A stretch of 64,000 bases of DNA from an uncultured Spirochaetales bacterium. Its GTDB lineage: Bacteria; Spirochaetota; Spirochaetia; Sphaerochaetales; Sphaerochaetaceae. A program made the position numbers and the translations under genes. Position 1 is the stretch's first letter, and every line of letters begins with the position of its first letter. Of this stretch, positions 1 to 9,056 are shown piece by piece. The notes beneath the pieces were generated by a model. It was not told the DNA's origin, did no database searches, and was given only the letters and a program-made list of their open reading frames with translations. The DNA lies in assembly GCA_949288415.1 (NCBI GenBank), contig CASEKE010000015.1:33753-97752 (forward strand). Reading direction: 5' to 3'.

Positions 1-58
1 TGTGAATCAAACTCCTTGCGGACATTATCATCCCTCGCCAAGGACTCGTCAACACAAG

Positions 59-87
59 TTGACAAGTTGTTGTTTTGTGCCGATATT
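59..87 (+). promoter_or_regulatory. sigma-70 type promoter for the zinc-ribbon gene
   Basis: A perfect TTGACA (59-64) is followed after 17 bp by GATATT (82-87). The ATG of the gene starts 6 nt later, so transcription would begin at or next to the start codon. Confidence 0.55.
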
Positions 88-93
88 TTGTAT

Positions 94-435
94 ATGGACT
101 CACAGAGGAACGGATTCGATTCGATATGCTTCGCACTGTCGATCGTCACCATAGTATTGCTCGTGCTCGCGTCGGTGATCGAGGACGAGCTTCTGCGCAT
201 GATTCCCGTAGCAATCGCTGGGGGTGCGCTGATATATGCCATATCGAGGATTCTTAGCACGAACGTCGCAAAGAGGCGCTATGAAGCCGACAGGTTCTCG
301 TCCTTTTTCAGAAAGGATCCATACCGCCGCTTCAAATGTCCGAAATGCAGGACGATCTGCAGAGTTCCCAAGGGAAAGGGCAAGATAAGAATCAAATGCC
401 CGAACTGCGGCGAGCAGTTCGTAAAGAGGACGTGA
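94..435 (+). CDS. small membrane protein with C-terminal zinc ribbon
   Basis: A 113-residue protein. Two hydrophobic stretches in the first half (about residues 10-55) suggest two membrane helices. The C-terminal 35 residues hold two Cys pairs (CPKC and CPNC about 20 residues apart), a zinc-ribbon pattern. No enzyme motif is visible and the role is unknown. ATG 94 is chosen because a TTGACA/GATATT promoter ends 6 nt before it; the frame is open to the window edge, so a longer form starting at TTG 16 or outside the window cannot be excluded. It overlaps the next gene by one base (TGATG), so the two are probably translated together. Confidence 0.6.
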   Translation: MDSQRNGFDSICFALSIVTIVLLVLASVIEDELLRMIPVAIAGGALIYAISRILSTNVAKRRYEADRFSSFFRKDPYRRFKCPKCRTICRVPKGKGKIRIKCPNCGEQFVKRT

Positions 436-1244
436 TGTTCGGATATCTCACAGCAACAAGAGGCCTTGAAAAGGAAGACATAGCAAAATACCGCGCCTAC
501 TACTGCGGCCTTTGCCATGTGCTCAAAGAAAAGTACGGAAAGACAGGTACGATAAACCTTTCGTACGACATGACATTCGTTGCGATGCTGCTTTCCGATC
601 TGTATGACGCTCCGATCACGAACGGAAGCGAACGATGTGCGTTCAAACCGTTGAAGGAACACGTGTATTCTTTGACGAAATACACAGAATATGCGGCCGA
701 CATGCAGATGCTTCTATCCTACTACTCGGCCCTCGATGACGTGAAGGACGAGGGAAAGGGAAAAGCCAGGGAGGCAAAGCTCGGGAAATTCCTGCCGGAG
801 ATAGAAAAGAAATATCCGAGACAGTCAAAGGCCCTGTGTTCGGCTCTCGCCTCGCTTGACATTGCGGAAAAGGAGTACCCGGACATGCCGGAAATGCTGG
901 CAACGACATTCGGACTGTCCTTCGGCGAAGTACTGACTCCGGACGGAGACGATTTCTTTGCGACCGCGCTGAGAGCTCTTGGATGCTCTCTTGGCCGCTT
1001 CATCTACCTGATGGACGCTGCGGACGACAGGAAAAGCGACAGGAGAAAGGGGCTTTTCAATCCCCTTCTCGATGTCGATGACGAAAAGATACATGAAATG
1101 CTGCTCAGTGCGGCGACCGACGCCTCGACGGCCTTCGAGACATTGCCGCTTGATGACCACCTTCCGATCCTCAGGAACATAATATACGCCGGAATCTGGC
1201 AGAGCCGGGAAAAGGCAGGAAGGAACGAGGGAGAGGAAGAATGA
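435..1244 (+). CDS. DUF5685 family protein
   Basis: A 269-residue protein starting [10 protein letters not shown]. It has the N-terminal YCGLCHVL Cys-x-x-Cys motif and the [12 protein letters not shown] segment typical, as I recall them, of DUF5685 proteins; their biochemical function is unknown. Conserved Cys pairs suggest metal binding. It sits between a zinc-ribbon membrane protein (1-base overlap) and a J-domain protein (4-base ATGA overlap). This arrangement hints at a shared chaperone-like or membrane-protein task, but that is inference. The ATG at 435 is preferred over upstream in-frame ATGs (336 onward), which lie inside the previous gene. Confidence 0.75.
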   Translation: MFGYLTATRGLEKEDIAKYRAYYCGLCHVLKEKYGKTGTINLSYDMTFVAMLLSDLYDAPITNGSERCAFKPLKEHVYSLTKYTEYAADMQMLLSYYSALDDVKDEGKGKAREAKLGKFLPEIEKKYPRQSKALCSALASLDIAEKEYPDMPEMLATTFGLSFGEVLTPDGDDFFATALRALGCSLGRFIYLMDAADDRKSDRRKGLFNPLLDVDDEKIHEMLLSAATDASTAFETLPLDDHLPILRNIIYAGIWQSREKAGRNEGEEE

Positions 1245-1924
1245 CGGAAGATCCATACAAGATACTGGGCGTCAGCCCTGGGGCAAGCGACGATGAGATA
1301 AAGAGAGCGTACAAACAGCTCGCGAAGAAATACCATCCGGATCTTAACCAGAACAACCCGGAAGCGGCCGAGATGATGAAAAAGATCAACGAGGCTTACG
1401 ACATACTCATAAACCACAAGAGCTACGGTACGTCGTCATCTTCGTCTTCGTCCGGCGGCTACGGCTACCGCCAGGATCAGGGCAACCCGTTCTACTGGTA
1501 CACGCAATGGGGCGGCTCCGGCTCGTCATACGGATTCGATGAAGCATCCTTCGACAGACAGTACGGACAGGGCCCGAGCCTGAACAGGGCAAAGGCACTC
1601 TACAACATGAGGCAGTTCGCGCGTGCCCTGGACGAGCTCAGGCACATGGGAGAAGCGGAAAGGAATGCAGAATGGCACTATGTGGCATCTATGTGCCACA
1701 GAGCGATGGGCAACAGCGTGGATGCAGAAAACGAGATGAGACGGGCACACGAGATGGATCCCGACAATCCGGTCTATTCACAGTATGCGAACTACTACGA
1801 CAATCGAAGGAGCAGCTACGAATACAGGAGAAGCGGATACCCGAACGCAGGCGGCTTCCTTTCCTGCTGTCTGAGCCTGTTCCTATTCAGACTTTGCGGC
1901 TGTCCCTGCTTCTGCATCATCTGA
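1241..1924 (+). CDS. J-domain (DnaJ-like) protein with Cys-rich tail
   Basis: A 227-residue protein. Residues 1-65 form a J domain with the HPD tripeptide (KKYHPDLN) that stimulates DnaK ATPase. A Ser/Gly/Tyr-rich linker follows, then a helical region like one or two tetratricopeptide repeats (about 125-185). The hydrophobic C-terminus carries six Cys residues within the last 20. It lacks the zinc-finger and substrate domains of true DnaJ, so it is a class III J protein that probably recruits DnaK to a specific site. It is the last gene of a three-gene operon, and its 3' end overlaps the convergent TetR gene by 42 bp. Confidence 0.8.
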   Translation: MTEDPYKILGVSPGASDDEIKRAYKQLAKKYHPDLNQNNPEAAEMMKKINEAYDILINHKSYGTSSSSSSSGGYGYRQDQGNPFYWYTQWGGSGSSYGFDEASFDRQYGQGPSLNRAKALYNMRQFARALDELRHMGEAERNAEWHYVASMCHRAMGNSVDAENEMRRAHEMDPDNPVYSQYANYYDNRRSSYEYRRSGYPNAGGFLSCCLSLFLFRLCGCPCFCII

Positions 1925-2530
1925 GAAAGCCGGTGCAGCCTGGAAAAAACGCTCTACAAGCTCGCGACTTGAAAGCATCGTGACCATTCTGGTACAGAAT
2001 TCGGGAAGCTCGGCGACAGTCATCGGGATCCTTCCCGCAAGGCTATCATAATAGAGTGCAAGTATGCCTGAGCACCAGAAATCCAGAAGGCATAAAAACT
2101 GCTGTCTCCCCCACTGCTTTTCTATGAATCGACCGGTATTCGAAGATAGAAAGTAATCGAAGAGCTCCTGCTTGTGCTCGTTGATGTAATCCGGGATTCC
2201 TCCGATCTGGAATGCCAGACGATAGTAGTTCTGGTCCTTGATCAACGAATTCGATATGCTTTGGAAGATCGTCCGTGGATTGATGAAGATATAGTCTGCA
2301 CCATAAGCCTCTATCGAGGCGGTAAGCTCCTTGAGCATTTCCTCGTTTATCCTCATCAACACATCGCGCGTATTTTTGAAGTGCGCGTAGAACGTTCCGC
2401 GGTTGATGTCTGCCCTTTCCACTATGTCGGTGACGGTTATATCTTCAAAGCTCTTCTCCTGCATCAGTTCGAGCAGGGTCCTCTTGATCGCATTCTTGCT
2501 CCGGATGCTGCTTCTGTATTCGGCTTTCAA
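1883..2530 (-). CDS. TetR/AcrR family transcriptional regulator
   Basis: A 215-residue protein with an N-terminal helix-turn-helix (about residues 10-55, [20 protein letters not shown]) typical of TetR repressors and a variable helical ligand domain. The start is taken as TTG 2530 because AAGGAG lies 9 nt upstream; the longer in-frame ATG at 2578 would overlap the preceding HAD gene by 44 bp. It is the last gene of an ilvA-HAD-TetR operon, with a 4-bp gap after the HAD gene. The target is not evident; autoregulation of this operon is possible. Confidence 0.75.
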   Translation of the reverse strand: MKAEYRSSIRSKNAIKRTLLELMQEKSFEDITVTDIVERADINRGTFYAHFKNTRDVLMRINEEMLKELTASIEAYGADYIFINPRTIFQSISNSLIKDQNYYRLAFQIGGIPDYINEHKQELFDYFLSSNTGRFIEKQWGRQQFLCLLDFWCSGILALYYDSLAGRIPMTVAELPEFCTRMVTMLSSRELVERFFQAAPAFSDDAEAGTAAKSE

Positions 2531-2534
2531 ATCG

Positions 2535-3356
2535 TCATGCTCCTTTGAATGGGGGTGCAAGCACGTGGAAGATGGCATTCTTTATTCCATCCTCCTCCAC
2601 GTCGCTCGTTATCCAATCGGCCTTCTCCTTGAGTAGCGGGTCCGCATTTCCCATCGCGATTCCCACCTTGCAGTACTCTACCATCTCGATGTCGTTCGGT
2701 CCGTCCCCTATTGCGACCGCATCGTCCGCGGATGCTCCGAAACTGCGCAGAGCGACCTCTATACCGGTTGCCTTCGTGACTCCTTTGGGGCTGACCTCGG
2801 CCATCAGTTCATACGGAAGTCCTACTGTGTTCTTGACCAGCTCGTAGCGAGGCATGAGAACTTCATGCGTACGGCTGACGCCGTAGCCGTCCTCGTCGGA
2901 CAGGAACACGATCTTTCGCACCTTGATATCCTTCGGGATACTGTCGACTACAAGAAGTCCGTTGAGCTGGACCGTACGACCGATATAGCGGGAAAAATGG
3001 CGTTTGAACACCTCGAGAGTCCGCTTCGTGAGATAGGTACCATTGTCGGTCTGGCAGAGCTCGTAGAGCCCATGATCGGCGAGGTAGTCGGAAAGGAACC
3101 TGTAGTCGCCATCGCTCATGTAGTCGTTGCGTATCTGCTTTCCGTCGACAATGACCTCGAGCCCCGCGGATAGAACGAACCCGTCGAAATCTATTCCGGG
3201 GAAATCAGGCAGTTCCTTGCGGCTGCGCCCAGTGGCGACAAGACATCTGTTTCCGAGCACCTGTGCGGCCTTGATCGCATAGATTGCGCTCTCGGGCATA
3301 GGCTTGCCGAACGGAAGCAGCGTTCCATCCACATCAAAGAAGAAGTACTTCGGCAT
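2535..3356 (-). CDS. HAD superfamily hydrolase, Cof type
   Basis: A 273-residue phosphatase of the haloacid dehalogenase class with a type IIB cap. Motif I is FFDVDGTLL near the N-terminus (nucleophile and acid-base Asp), motif II is the Thr of VATGRSR, and motif IV is GDGPNDIEM, which binds Mg2+. Family members dephosphorylate sugar phosphates, pyridoxal phosphate or flavin precursors; the substrate cannot be read from sequence. Its ATG overlaps the ilvA stop by one base (TGATG), so it is translationally coupled to threonine ammonia-lyase. A pyridoxal phosphate link to IlvA is tempting but unproven. Confidence 0.8.
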   Translation of the reverse strand: MPKYFFFDVDGTLLPFGKPMPESAIYAIKAAQVLGNRCLVATGRSRKELPDFPGIDFDGFVLSAGLEVIVDGKQIRNDYMSDGDYRFLSDYLADHGLYELCQTDNGTYLTKRTLEVFKRHFSRYIGRTVQLNGLLVVDSIPKDIKVRKIVFLSDEDGYGVSRTHEVLMPRYELVKNTVGLPYELMAEVSPKGVTKATGIEVALRSFGASADDAVAIGDGPNDIEMVEYCKVGIAMGNADPLLKEKADWITSDVEEDGIKNAIFHVLAPPFKGA

Positions 3357-4561
3357 CAGTTGAGCTCCGTCACGAAACGGAATCCGGCGTCCTGTATGGC
3401 CTTGCGGATCTCGGCCACGTGGCCATGATCCCTTGTCTCGACCGTGACCCTGAGCGTACAGCTCTTGAGATCCGTACCGCTTCCGCCCTTGTCATGGAAC
3501 ACCCCGACGACGTTCGCACCATGCCTTGCCACGATCGAAGAAACCTCGACAAGCTGTCCCGGCTTGTCTTCGAGACTGATCGTGAAATCGTAGTATCTAC
3601 CTTCTCTGAGAAGCGCACGATTGATGACGCGGCTGAGAATCGTCACGTCTATGTTTCCCCCAGATACGAGACAGCAGACCTTCTTTCCCTTTATGTCGAC
3701 CTTTCCGAATTCCGCAGCGGCGACGGAAACGGCTCCGGCACCTTCGGCCACAAGTTTCTGCTTCTCCATCAGATCGAGGATGGCACAGGCAACCTCGTCA
3801 TCCGTAACCGTCACGACCTCGTCCACATACTTCTCGGTGCAGGCGTATGTGAGATCTCCGGGACACTTGACAGCAATTCCGTCGGAGACCGTGCTCACGC
3901 TGGCAAGCGCCTCGATATGATGATGCTCGAGAGAATTGACCATAGATGCAGCTCCGGAAGCCTGTACACCGTACACCTTGACGGACGGCTTGAGCGTCTT
4001 GAGGACATAGGCCACACCCGATATGAGTCCGCCTCCGCCTACGGGGACGATGACGACATCGACATCGGGAAGCTGCTCGAGAATCTCAAGCCCGAGCGTT
4101 CCCTGCCCTGCGATCACATCCTCGTCATTGAACGGGTGGATCATCGTCATGCCGGTCTCCTTGCAAATCTCGAGGGCCCTCTGGTATGCATCGTCATAGA
4201 CTCCCTTGACGAGCTCCACCTTGGCTCCGTAGGCTCTTGTGGCCTCCACTTTCGAAATCGGAGCACCTTCGGGAATGCAGATGACAGCATCTATTCCCTG
4301 TCTGGCTGCCGCCAGAGCAACGCCCTGTGCATGGTTGCCGGCCGAACATGCCACTACACCGGCCTTCTTCTGTTCGTCAGTAAGCCGGCTCATCTTGTAA
4401 TATGCACCACGCACCTTGAACGAACCGGTTATCTGCAGGTTCTCCGTCTTGAGGTATACTTCCGCGTCAGGGAACATTTTAGGTGCCCTGATCATATCCG
4501 TTTTCCTGGCGACCTGCCTGAGTGTGAAGGCCGCCTGATAGACCGTATCCAATGTAAGCAT
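3356..4561 (-). CDS. ilvA: threonine ammonia-lyase with ACT domain
   Basis: A 401-residue fold-type II pyridoxal-phosphate enzyme that deaminates threonine to 2-oxobutanoate and ammonia. The cofactor Lys is K49 in GSFKVRGA; the phosphate loop (VGGGGLISG) and a C-terminal ACT domain (about 325-401) are present. Length and single ACT domain match the short IlvA/TdcB-like group rather than the 500-residue two-ACT biosynthetic form, so it may be catabolic or biosynthetic. No Shine-Dalgarno precedes the ATG; a TTTAAT box lies 8 nt upstream, so the message may be leaderless. Divergent from metK with 75 bp between. Confidence 0.9.
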   Translation of the reverse strand: MLTLDTVYQAAFTLRQVARKTDMIRAPKMFPDAEVYLKTENLQITGSFKVRGAYYKMSRLTDEQKKAGVVACSAGNHAQGVALAAARQGIDAVICIPEGAPISKVEATRAYGAKVELVKGVYDDAYQRALEICKETGMTMIHPFNDEDVIAGQGTLGLEILEQLPDVDVVIVPVGGGGLISGVAYVLKTLKPSVKVYGVQASGAASMVNSLEHHHIEALASVSTVSDGIAVKCPGDLTYACTEKYVDEVVTVTDDEVACAILDLMEKQKLVAEGAGAVSVAAAEFGKVDIKGKKVCCLVSGGNIDVTILSRVINRALLREGRYYDFTISLEDKPGQLVEVSSIVARHGANVVGVFHDKGGSGTDLKSCTLRVTVETRDHGHVAEIRKAIQDAGFRFVTELN

Positions 4562-4636
4562 ATGTTCAAATTAAACCTATATTTCTTTTTTTTCAATAAA
4601 CTGATAATCTTATCATCCCCAATAAGGATAAAGAAA

Positions 4637-5791
4637 TTGAAAAAGAGCTACTTCACATCCGAGTACGTTACAAAAGGACATCCTGACAAGATTGCAGACC
4701 AGATATCCGATGCCATCCTAGACGAGCTTCTCAGGCAGGATGCCGCATCGAGGGCCGCAGTGGAGACCACTGTGGAAAAAGACTACTTCCACATAATGGG
4801 AGAAGTGACGACGAAAGCCCGCCTGGATGCCGAGAAAATTGCCAGAAGGACGATAAGAGAAATCGGCTATACGGACCCATCCCTCGGTTTTTCCGATTCC
4901 AGCGAGTCCAGAATAAAACTCCACGAACAAAGTCCGGACATCTCCATGGGTGTAGATTCCTCATACGACGACAAGGGACAGCAGGGTGCAGGAGACCAGG
5001 GGATAATGTTCGGTTATGCCGTCGACGAGACGCGACAGCTGATGCCTCTCGCACTCATGGCATCCCGCGAACTGACCGATCTTCTGACAGCCAGGAGGGA
5101 AGATGGAAGCCTTCCATATCTGCGCCCGGACGGGAAAAGCCAGGTCACGGTGGAATACGAAGGAAGAAAGATACGACGCATAGACACTGTCGTTATCTCG
5201 ACGCAGCATGACGAAAGCGTGACGCTTGGACAGCTAAGATCGGACATCATGGAAAACATCGTCGAAGCCTCCTCATTCAGAAACCTTATGGACGACGATA
5301 CGCGGTTCTTCATCAATCCGACGGGACGATTCGTTCTCGGAGGTCCTGCCGCCGACACCGGTCTTACGGGACGGAAGATAATCGTCGACACGTACGGAGG
5401 AAGGGCCCACCATGGGGGAGGAGCGTTCAGCGGAAAGGATTCATCCAAAGTAGACCGTTCTGCCGCATATGCGCTTAGAAATATTGCAAAGACCATAGTC
5501 TCTTCCGGAGTGGCCGATGAATGCGAACTGCAGGTCGCATACGCCATAGGAGTAGCAGAACCGGTATCGGTGCTCGTGGATACCTTCGGCACGGCAAGAA
5601 TCGATGAAGAAAAGATAGAAGCATTCGTCAGAGACAATTTCGATCTTCGCCCGGGCGCGATCATTGACAACCTTGGCCTCAGGAACCCGATATTCCTGGA
5701 CACGGCCAGATACGGGCATTTCGGACGTCCGGGATACAGCTGGGAAAAAGTCGATCCGAAGCTTGTCGGGAAACTGGCAGGACTGATCTGA
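4637..5791 (+). CDS. metK: S-adenosylmethionine synthetase (copy 1)
   Basis: A 384-residue MetK that makes S-adenosylmethionine from methionine and ATP. It shows the N-terminal GHPDK motif, the GAGDQGIMFGYA hexapeptide region and the glycine-rich GGGAFSGKD loop. The start is TTG 4637 with AAGGAT 7 nt upstream; the open frame runs far upstream, antisense to ilvA, and that part is not coding. Length is normal for the family. A second, divergent MetK lies at 42103-43233. A strong hairpin terminator follows directly. Confidence 0.93.
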   Translation: MKKSYFTSEYVTKGHPDKIADQISDAILDELLRQDAASRAAVETTVEKDYFHIMGEVTTKARLDAEKIARRTIREIGYTDPSLGFSDSSESRIKLHEQSPDISMGVDSSYDDKGQQGAGDQGIMFGYAVDETRQLMPLALMASRELTDLLTARREDGSLPYLRPDGKSQVTVEYEGRKIRRIDTVVISTQHDESVTLGQLRSDIMENIVEASSFRNLMDDDTRFFINPTGRFVLGGPAADTGLTGRKIIVDTYGGRAHHGGGAFSGKDSSKVDRSAAYALRNIAKTIVSSGVADECELQVAYAIGVAEPVSVLVDTFGTARIDEEKIEAFVRDNFDLRPGAIIDNLGLRNPIFLDTARYGHFGRPGYSWEKVDPKLVGKLAGLI

Positions 5792-5796
5792 AAATG

Positions 5797-5830
5797 AAAA
5801 AAGGAATACGGTTGCCGTATTCCTTTTTTT
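5797..5830. terminator. bidirectional rho-independent terminator
   Basis: An 11-bp stem (5801-5811 with 5815-5825) and a 3-nt loop is flanked by an A run and a T run. It can end both metK (+) and the outer-membrane protein operon (-). Confidence 0.9.
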
Positions 5831-5846
5831 CAAAGTCCGATTCGCG

Positions 5847-6755
5847 TCAGAAAGCAAAACCCAGCGAAACCGTCACGCCGTGAGCCATCTTGCTGTCGGC
5901 AATGTTACGATCGAACATGTATTTGAACTTGTAGGTACCATCTATATGAACGACATCAGAGAAGTAGAAGCCGAAACGTGCCGCGGCAAGAGCATATGCG
6001 TTCAGGCTGATCAGGTCGTTCTCGTACAGCGTCGGAAGGAAATCCTCGCCAAGACCTTCCATTGTGGATGCGAACAGCACATTGGCTCCGCCGCCTCCGC
6101 CCAGGGCCAGCTCTATGTTGCTCAGACGGAATTTCATATAGAGAGCGAGATCTACGCTTGCGCCCATGGCGAACTTGGTATTGCCGATGTCGCGCAGAGC
6201 ATTCACGAATCCGTCCCTGAAATCGATGCTCGGAACGAAAAGACCGGCGACATCAAGCCCTATGTCGAGAGCGAAGAAATCCGCAGGACTTGCGACGTTC
6301 TTGAAATCGAATGAGAGCGCAGGTGTGAGCGCTATCCTGTAATCCATGTATTCGGTTCCTGCCCCGATGCCGAAAGAGAACCTGAACGGAAGACCGCTCT
6401 TCTCCACATTGCGGGGAATTGCCGACACCACGGCCACAGGCGGAACCTCTTCTTCGTCGACAATCGGCTGTGCCACAGGCGGAGTGTATACAGCATATCC
6501 CGAAGGACTCCATGTGCGACCTCCGTCAACGGAAAGCTGCACATACACCGTAGTGCTTTCCGAAGCGTCGAGAGTAAGACTTGTCACGTCCTTGCCTACA
6601 TATACCCACCCGTCTTCATTCTCCGAACCTATCTGATATCGATATCCGGTCACGTTGTCGTAAGGCGTGGACCATGTCCATGTAGCCGCCATCAATCCGG
6701 ATGCTGCAACGAGCAGAATCGCTGTTGCAACGATTGCAATTCTTATTGCTTTCAT
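5847..6755 (-). CDS. putative outer-membrane beta-barrel protein
   Basis: A 302-residue secreted protein. The N-terminus has a clear signal peptide (KAIRIAIVATAILLVAASG, cleavage probably after LMAA). Next comes a Trp/Tyr-rich segment resembling a small beta-sandwich (about 25-90), then a Pro/acidic linker. The remainder alternates hydrophobic and polar residues and ends in Phe, the usual C-terminal signature of outer-membrane barrels. I do not recognise a named family; it resembles the many lineage-specific barrel proteins of spirochaetes. Its ATG overlaps the stop of the upstream membrane-protein gene (ATGA), and GGAAGGAAA provides the ribosome binding site. Confidence 0.7.
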   Translation of the reverse strand: MKAIRIAIVATAILLVAASGLMAATWTWSTPYDNVTGYRYQIGSENEDGWVYVGKDVTSLTLDASESTTVYVQLSVDGGRTWSPSGYAVYTPPVAQPIVDEEEVPPVAVVSAIPRNVEKSGLPFRFSFGIGAGTEYMDYRIALTPALSFDFKNVASPADFFALDIGLDVAGLFVPSIDFRDGFVNALRDIGNTKFAMGASVDLALYMKFRLSNIELALGGGGGANVLFASTMEGLGEDFLPTLYENDLISLNAYALAAARFGFYFSDVVHIDGTYKFKYMFDRNIADSKMAHGVTVSLGFAF

Positions 6756-7603
6756 TTTCCTTCCTTCTCCTTGTTGTCTGCTTTCAATCCATCCTTCATC
6801 TTCGTCGGAATGAAATTTTCCGCGAAGCTTTTCCTCTTTCCTTTCTCCCGACCGCGTTCATAGAAAAATCCGAACGTGCTGAACACGACCGCACCTATGA
6901 AGTTGACCATCATGTCCTTCATCGTGTCGATGAGTCCGATGTCGAGATATCCGTCGATACCTAGATCGACGCCGTTTACTACTGTGCTGGTTATATCCTT
7001 TATGTGGACCACCTTGTTGCTCATCGTAGGATCGAGCGCAACTGTGTTGATACTTTTTATGATATAGTCCTTCTGCATGTCGGTCATGAAGAACTGGTCC
7101 GCGAAGAACTCGAAGAATTCCCATATGCATGCGACCGTCATCGAGAAACAGAAAGCGACGAACGCCAGATAGAACGGGGATAGCTCGATCTTGTCGCTCG
7201 TACGGTTCAGAAGATCCACCAGTGAAAAACCTACGGCAGCGGCAAGAAATCCCGTGGTGGTATGGAGAGCAGTATCCCATCCGGGATATCTGACATAGTA
7301 GCTGCTTATCTCGCCAAGAATCTCGGCGGCGAATATGAATACAAGGATGATTACTTCCAGGACATTCGGAATGTCGATCTTGAGTCTTCTCTCGACTAGA
7401 GATGGAAGAGTGAAGAGGATCAACGTCAGGAAACACAACAGCACATTGTAGTAATCGCCTTTCATGAACTGCAGAACGATCGCCAGGACGACCAGTGCTC
7501 TTAGAATGACGTAGACAGAAAAGAGGACCGGAGCCTTCTTGATCTGATCTTTTACGGTTTCCTTCTTCTTCCTTTCCTTGTTTTTCAAATCGGGTTCACT
7601 CAT
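6752..7603 (-). CDS. multi-pass membrane protein, YjdF/DUF2238-like
   Basis: A 283-residue protein with about six hydrophobic helices between residues 25 and 250 and charged Lys/Glu-rich ends. The pattern GWDTALHTTTGFLAA followed by CIWEFFEF matches what I recall of DUF2238 (YjdF-like) inner-membrane proteins; function is unknown. The start is ATG 7603; the longer in-frame ATG (7690) would run into the start of the divergent peptidase gene. No ribosome binding site is seen, and a TATTCT box lies 6 nt upstream, so the message is probably leaderless. It is co-transcribed with the outer-membrane protein gene. Confidence 0.6.
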   Translation of the reverse strand: MSEPDLKNKERKKKETVKDQIKKAPVLFSVYVILRALVVLAIVLQFMKGDYYNVLLCFLTLILFTLPSLVERRLKIDIPNVLEVIILVFIFAAEILGEISSYYVRYPGWDTALHTTTGFLAAAVGFSLVDLLNRTSDKIELSPFYLAFVAFCFSMTVACIWEFFEFFADQFFMTDMQKDYIIKSINTVALDPTMSNKVVHIKDITSTVVNGVDLGIDGYLDIGLIDTMKDMMVNFIGAVVFSTFGFFYERGREKGKRKSFAENFIPTKMKDGLKADNKEKEGK

Positions 7604-7677
7604 ACAGATAGAATATGCTATTCCGAGTGTTTTTTCCACGGAAAATATTCTATAATTCCATTCAGGAGACATTTTAA

Positions 7678-8994
7678 ATGGACAAGACAATCAGAAGATA
7701 TCTGGATTTCATCACGCGCAACAAAACCGAACGCGAATGCGTAAGATCCATCGTCAGACTCTGCGAAGAGGTAGGCTACAAGAACCTCATGTCGCAGGAT
7801 GTGCTGAATCCCGGCGACAAGGTATACGCCGACATCTATGGGAAGAGCGTCATTCTCTTCCAGATCGGTACCGATCCAATCGACAAAGGCCTCAACATAC
7901 TCGGAGCCCATCTCGACTCCCCTCGCCTGGACTTCAAGATGAAGCCGCTATATGAATCGAAAGGCATAGTCTACTTCAACACGCACTACTACGGCGGAAT
8001 CAAGAAGTACCAATGGCTCAGCCATCCTCTCGCAATCCACGGATCGGTATTCAGGAAGAACGGCGAGGAGGTAAGGCTCGCAATCGGAGAGGATGACGAC
8101 GATTATACATTCGCCATATCGGACATTCTCCCACACATCGCGCAGGAACAGATGAAGAAGACGGCATCGGAGTTCGTGGACGGCGAGGATCTCGACCTTG
8201 TTATCGGTCTCAACGAGACGGACGAGAAGGATGCGGGGAAGAAGGCCATCCTGGAACTTCTGGAGAAGAAGTACGGCATCGCCGAGGACGATTTCCTCTC
8301 CGCGGACCTGGAGATAGTACCTGCAGGAAAGGCAAAGCTCCTCGGCCTCAGAGGGGACATGGTCTTCGGATACGGACAGGACGACAGGGTCTGCGCCTTC
8401 ACCAGTCTCGAAGCGATGCTCGAGCAAAGGGCCGACAATCTACGGACCACATGCTGCATCCTGACGGACAAGGAAGAAGTAGGCTCGACGGGAGCTACAG
8501 GCATGAACAGCCTGATGCTGGAGAACGTGCTTTCCGAAGTCATAGAACGCCTCGGAGGATATGACGGACTCACGGTAAGAAGGGCGCTCAGGAACTCCTA
8601 CATGCTGTCCAGCGACGTGAACAGCGCATACGACCCGCTCAATGCGAACCTCTATGACGAGGACAACTCATCGAAGCTCGGCGGAGGAGTCGTATTCAAC
8701 AAATACACAGGATCGAGAGGCAAGAGCGGAGCAAGCGATGCCAATCCGGAGTTCATAGCACTTCTAAGGTCCACAATGGACAAAGCAGGCGTCAAGTTCC
8801 AGATGGCCGAAATGGCCAAGGTCGACGTAGGAGGAGGCGGAACGATCGCAAAGTTCGCAGCATTCTACGGCATGCAGGTAATCGATGCGGGCGTGGCGGT
8901 GCTTTCGATGCACGCACCATGGGAGATTACGTCGACAAGCGATGTCCTATCTGCAAAGAACTGCTACAAAGCATTCCTTGCAATCGAGAAATAA
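7678..8994 (+). CDS. M18 family aminopeptidase
   Basis: A 438-residue metallo-aminopeptidase of family M18 (aspartyl aminopeptidase group), which trims N-terminal acidic or neutral residues from peptides in the cytoplasm. Metal-binding signatures include GAHLDSPR in the first third, DKEEVGSTG in the middle (bridging and catalytic acids) and the C-terminal SMHAPWEITS His motif. Length fits the family. TATAAT (7651-7656) and AGGAGA before the ATG give a normal leadered start. A hairpin terminator follows the stop codon. Confidence 0.9.
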   Translation: MDKTIRRYLDFITRNKTERECVRSIVRLCEEVGYKNLMSQDVLNPGDKVYADIYGKSVILFQIGTDPIDKGLNILGAHLDSPRLDFKMKPLYESKGIVYFNTHYYGGIKKYQWLSHPLAIHGSVFRKNGEEVRLAIGEDDDDYTFAISDILPHIAQEQMKKTASEFVDGEDLDLVIGLNETDEKDAGKKAILELLEKKYGIAEDDFLSADLEIVPAGKAKLLGLRGDMVFGYGQDDRVCAFTSLEAMLEQRADNLRTTCCILTDKEEVGSTGATGMNSLMLENVLSEVIERLGGYDGLTVRRALRNSYMLSSDVNSAYDPLNANLYDEDNSSKLGGGVVFNKYTGSRGKSGASDANPEFIALLRSTMDKAGVKFQMAEMAKVDVGGGGTIAKFAAFYGMQVIDAGVAVLSMHAPWEITSTSDVLSAKNCYKAFLAIEK

Positions 8995-9005
8995 GAATCA
9001 TTCGG

Positions 9006-9027
9006 AAAGCCGGCAAAGCCGGCTTTT
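9006..9027 (+). terminator. rho-independent terminator
   Basis: AAAGCCGGC and GCCGGCTTT form a 9-bp stem with a 3-nt loop, followed by T residues, just after the M18 peptidase gene. Confidence 0.85.
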
Positions 9028-9056
9028 CCCATTTCTTCCAAGCACATCTCCCTGTT

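Noticed and set aside
3419..4636. Long in-frame extension upstream of metK copy 1
   Set aside because: It runs antisense through ilvA and has no MetK similarity; TTG 4637 has a good ribosome binding site and gives the normal family length.
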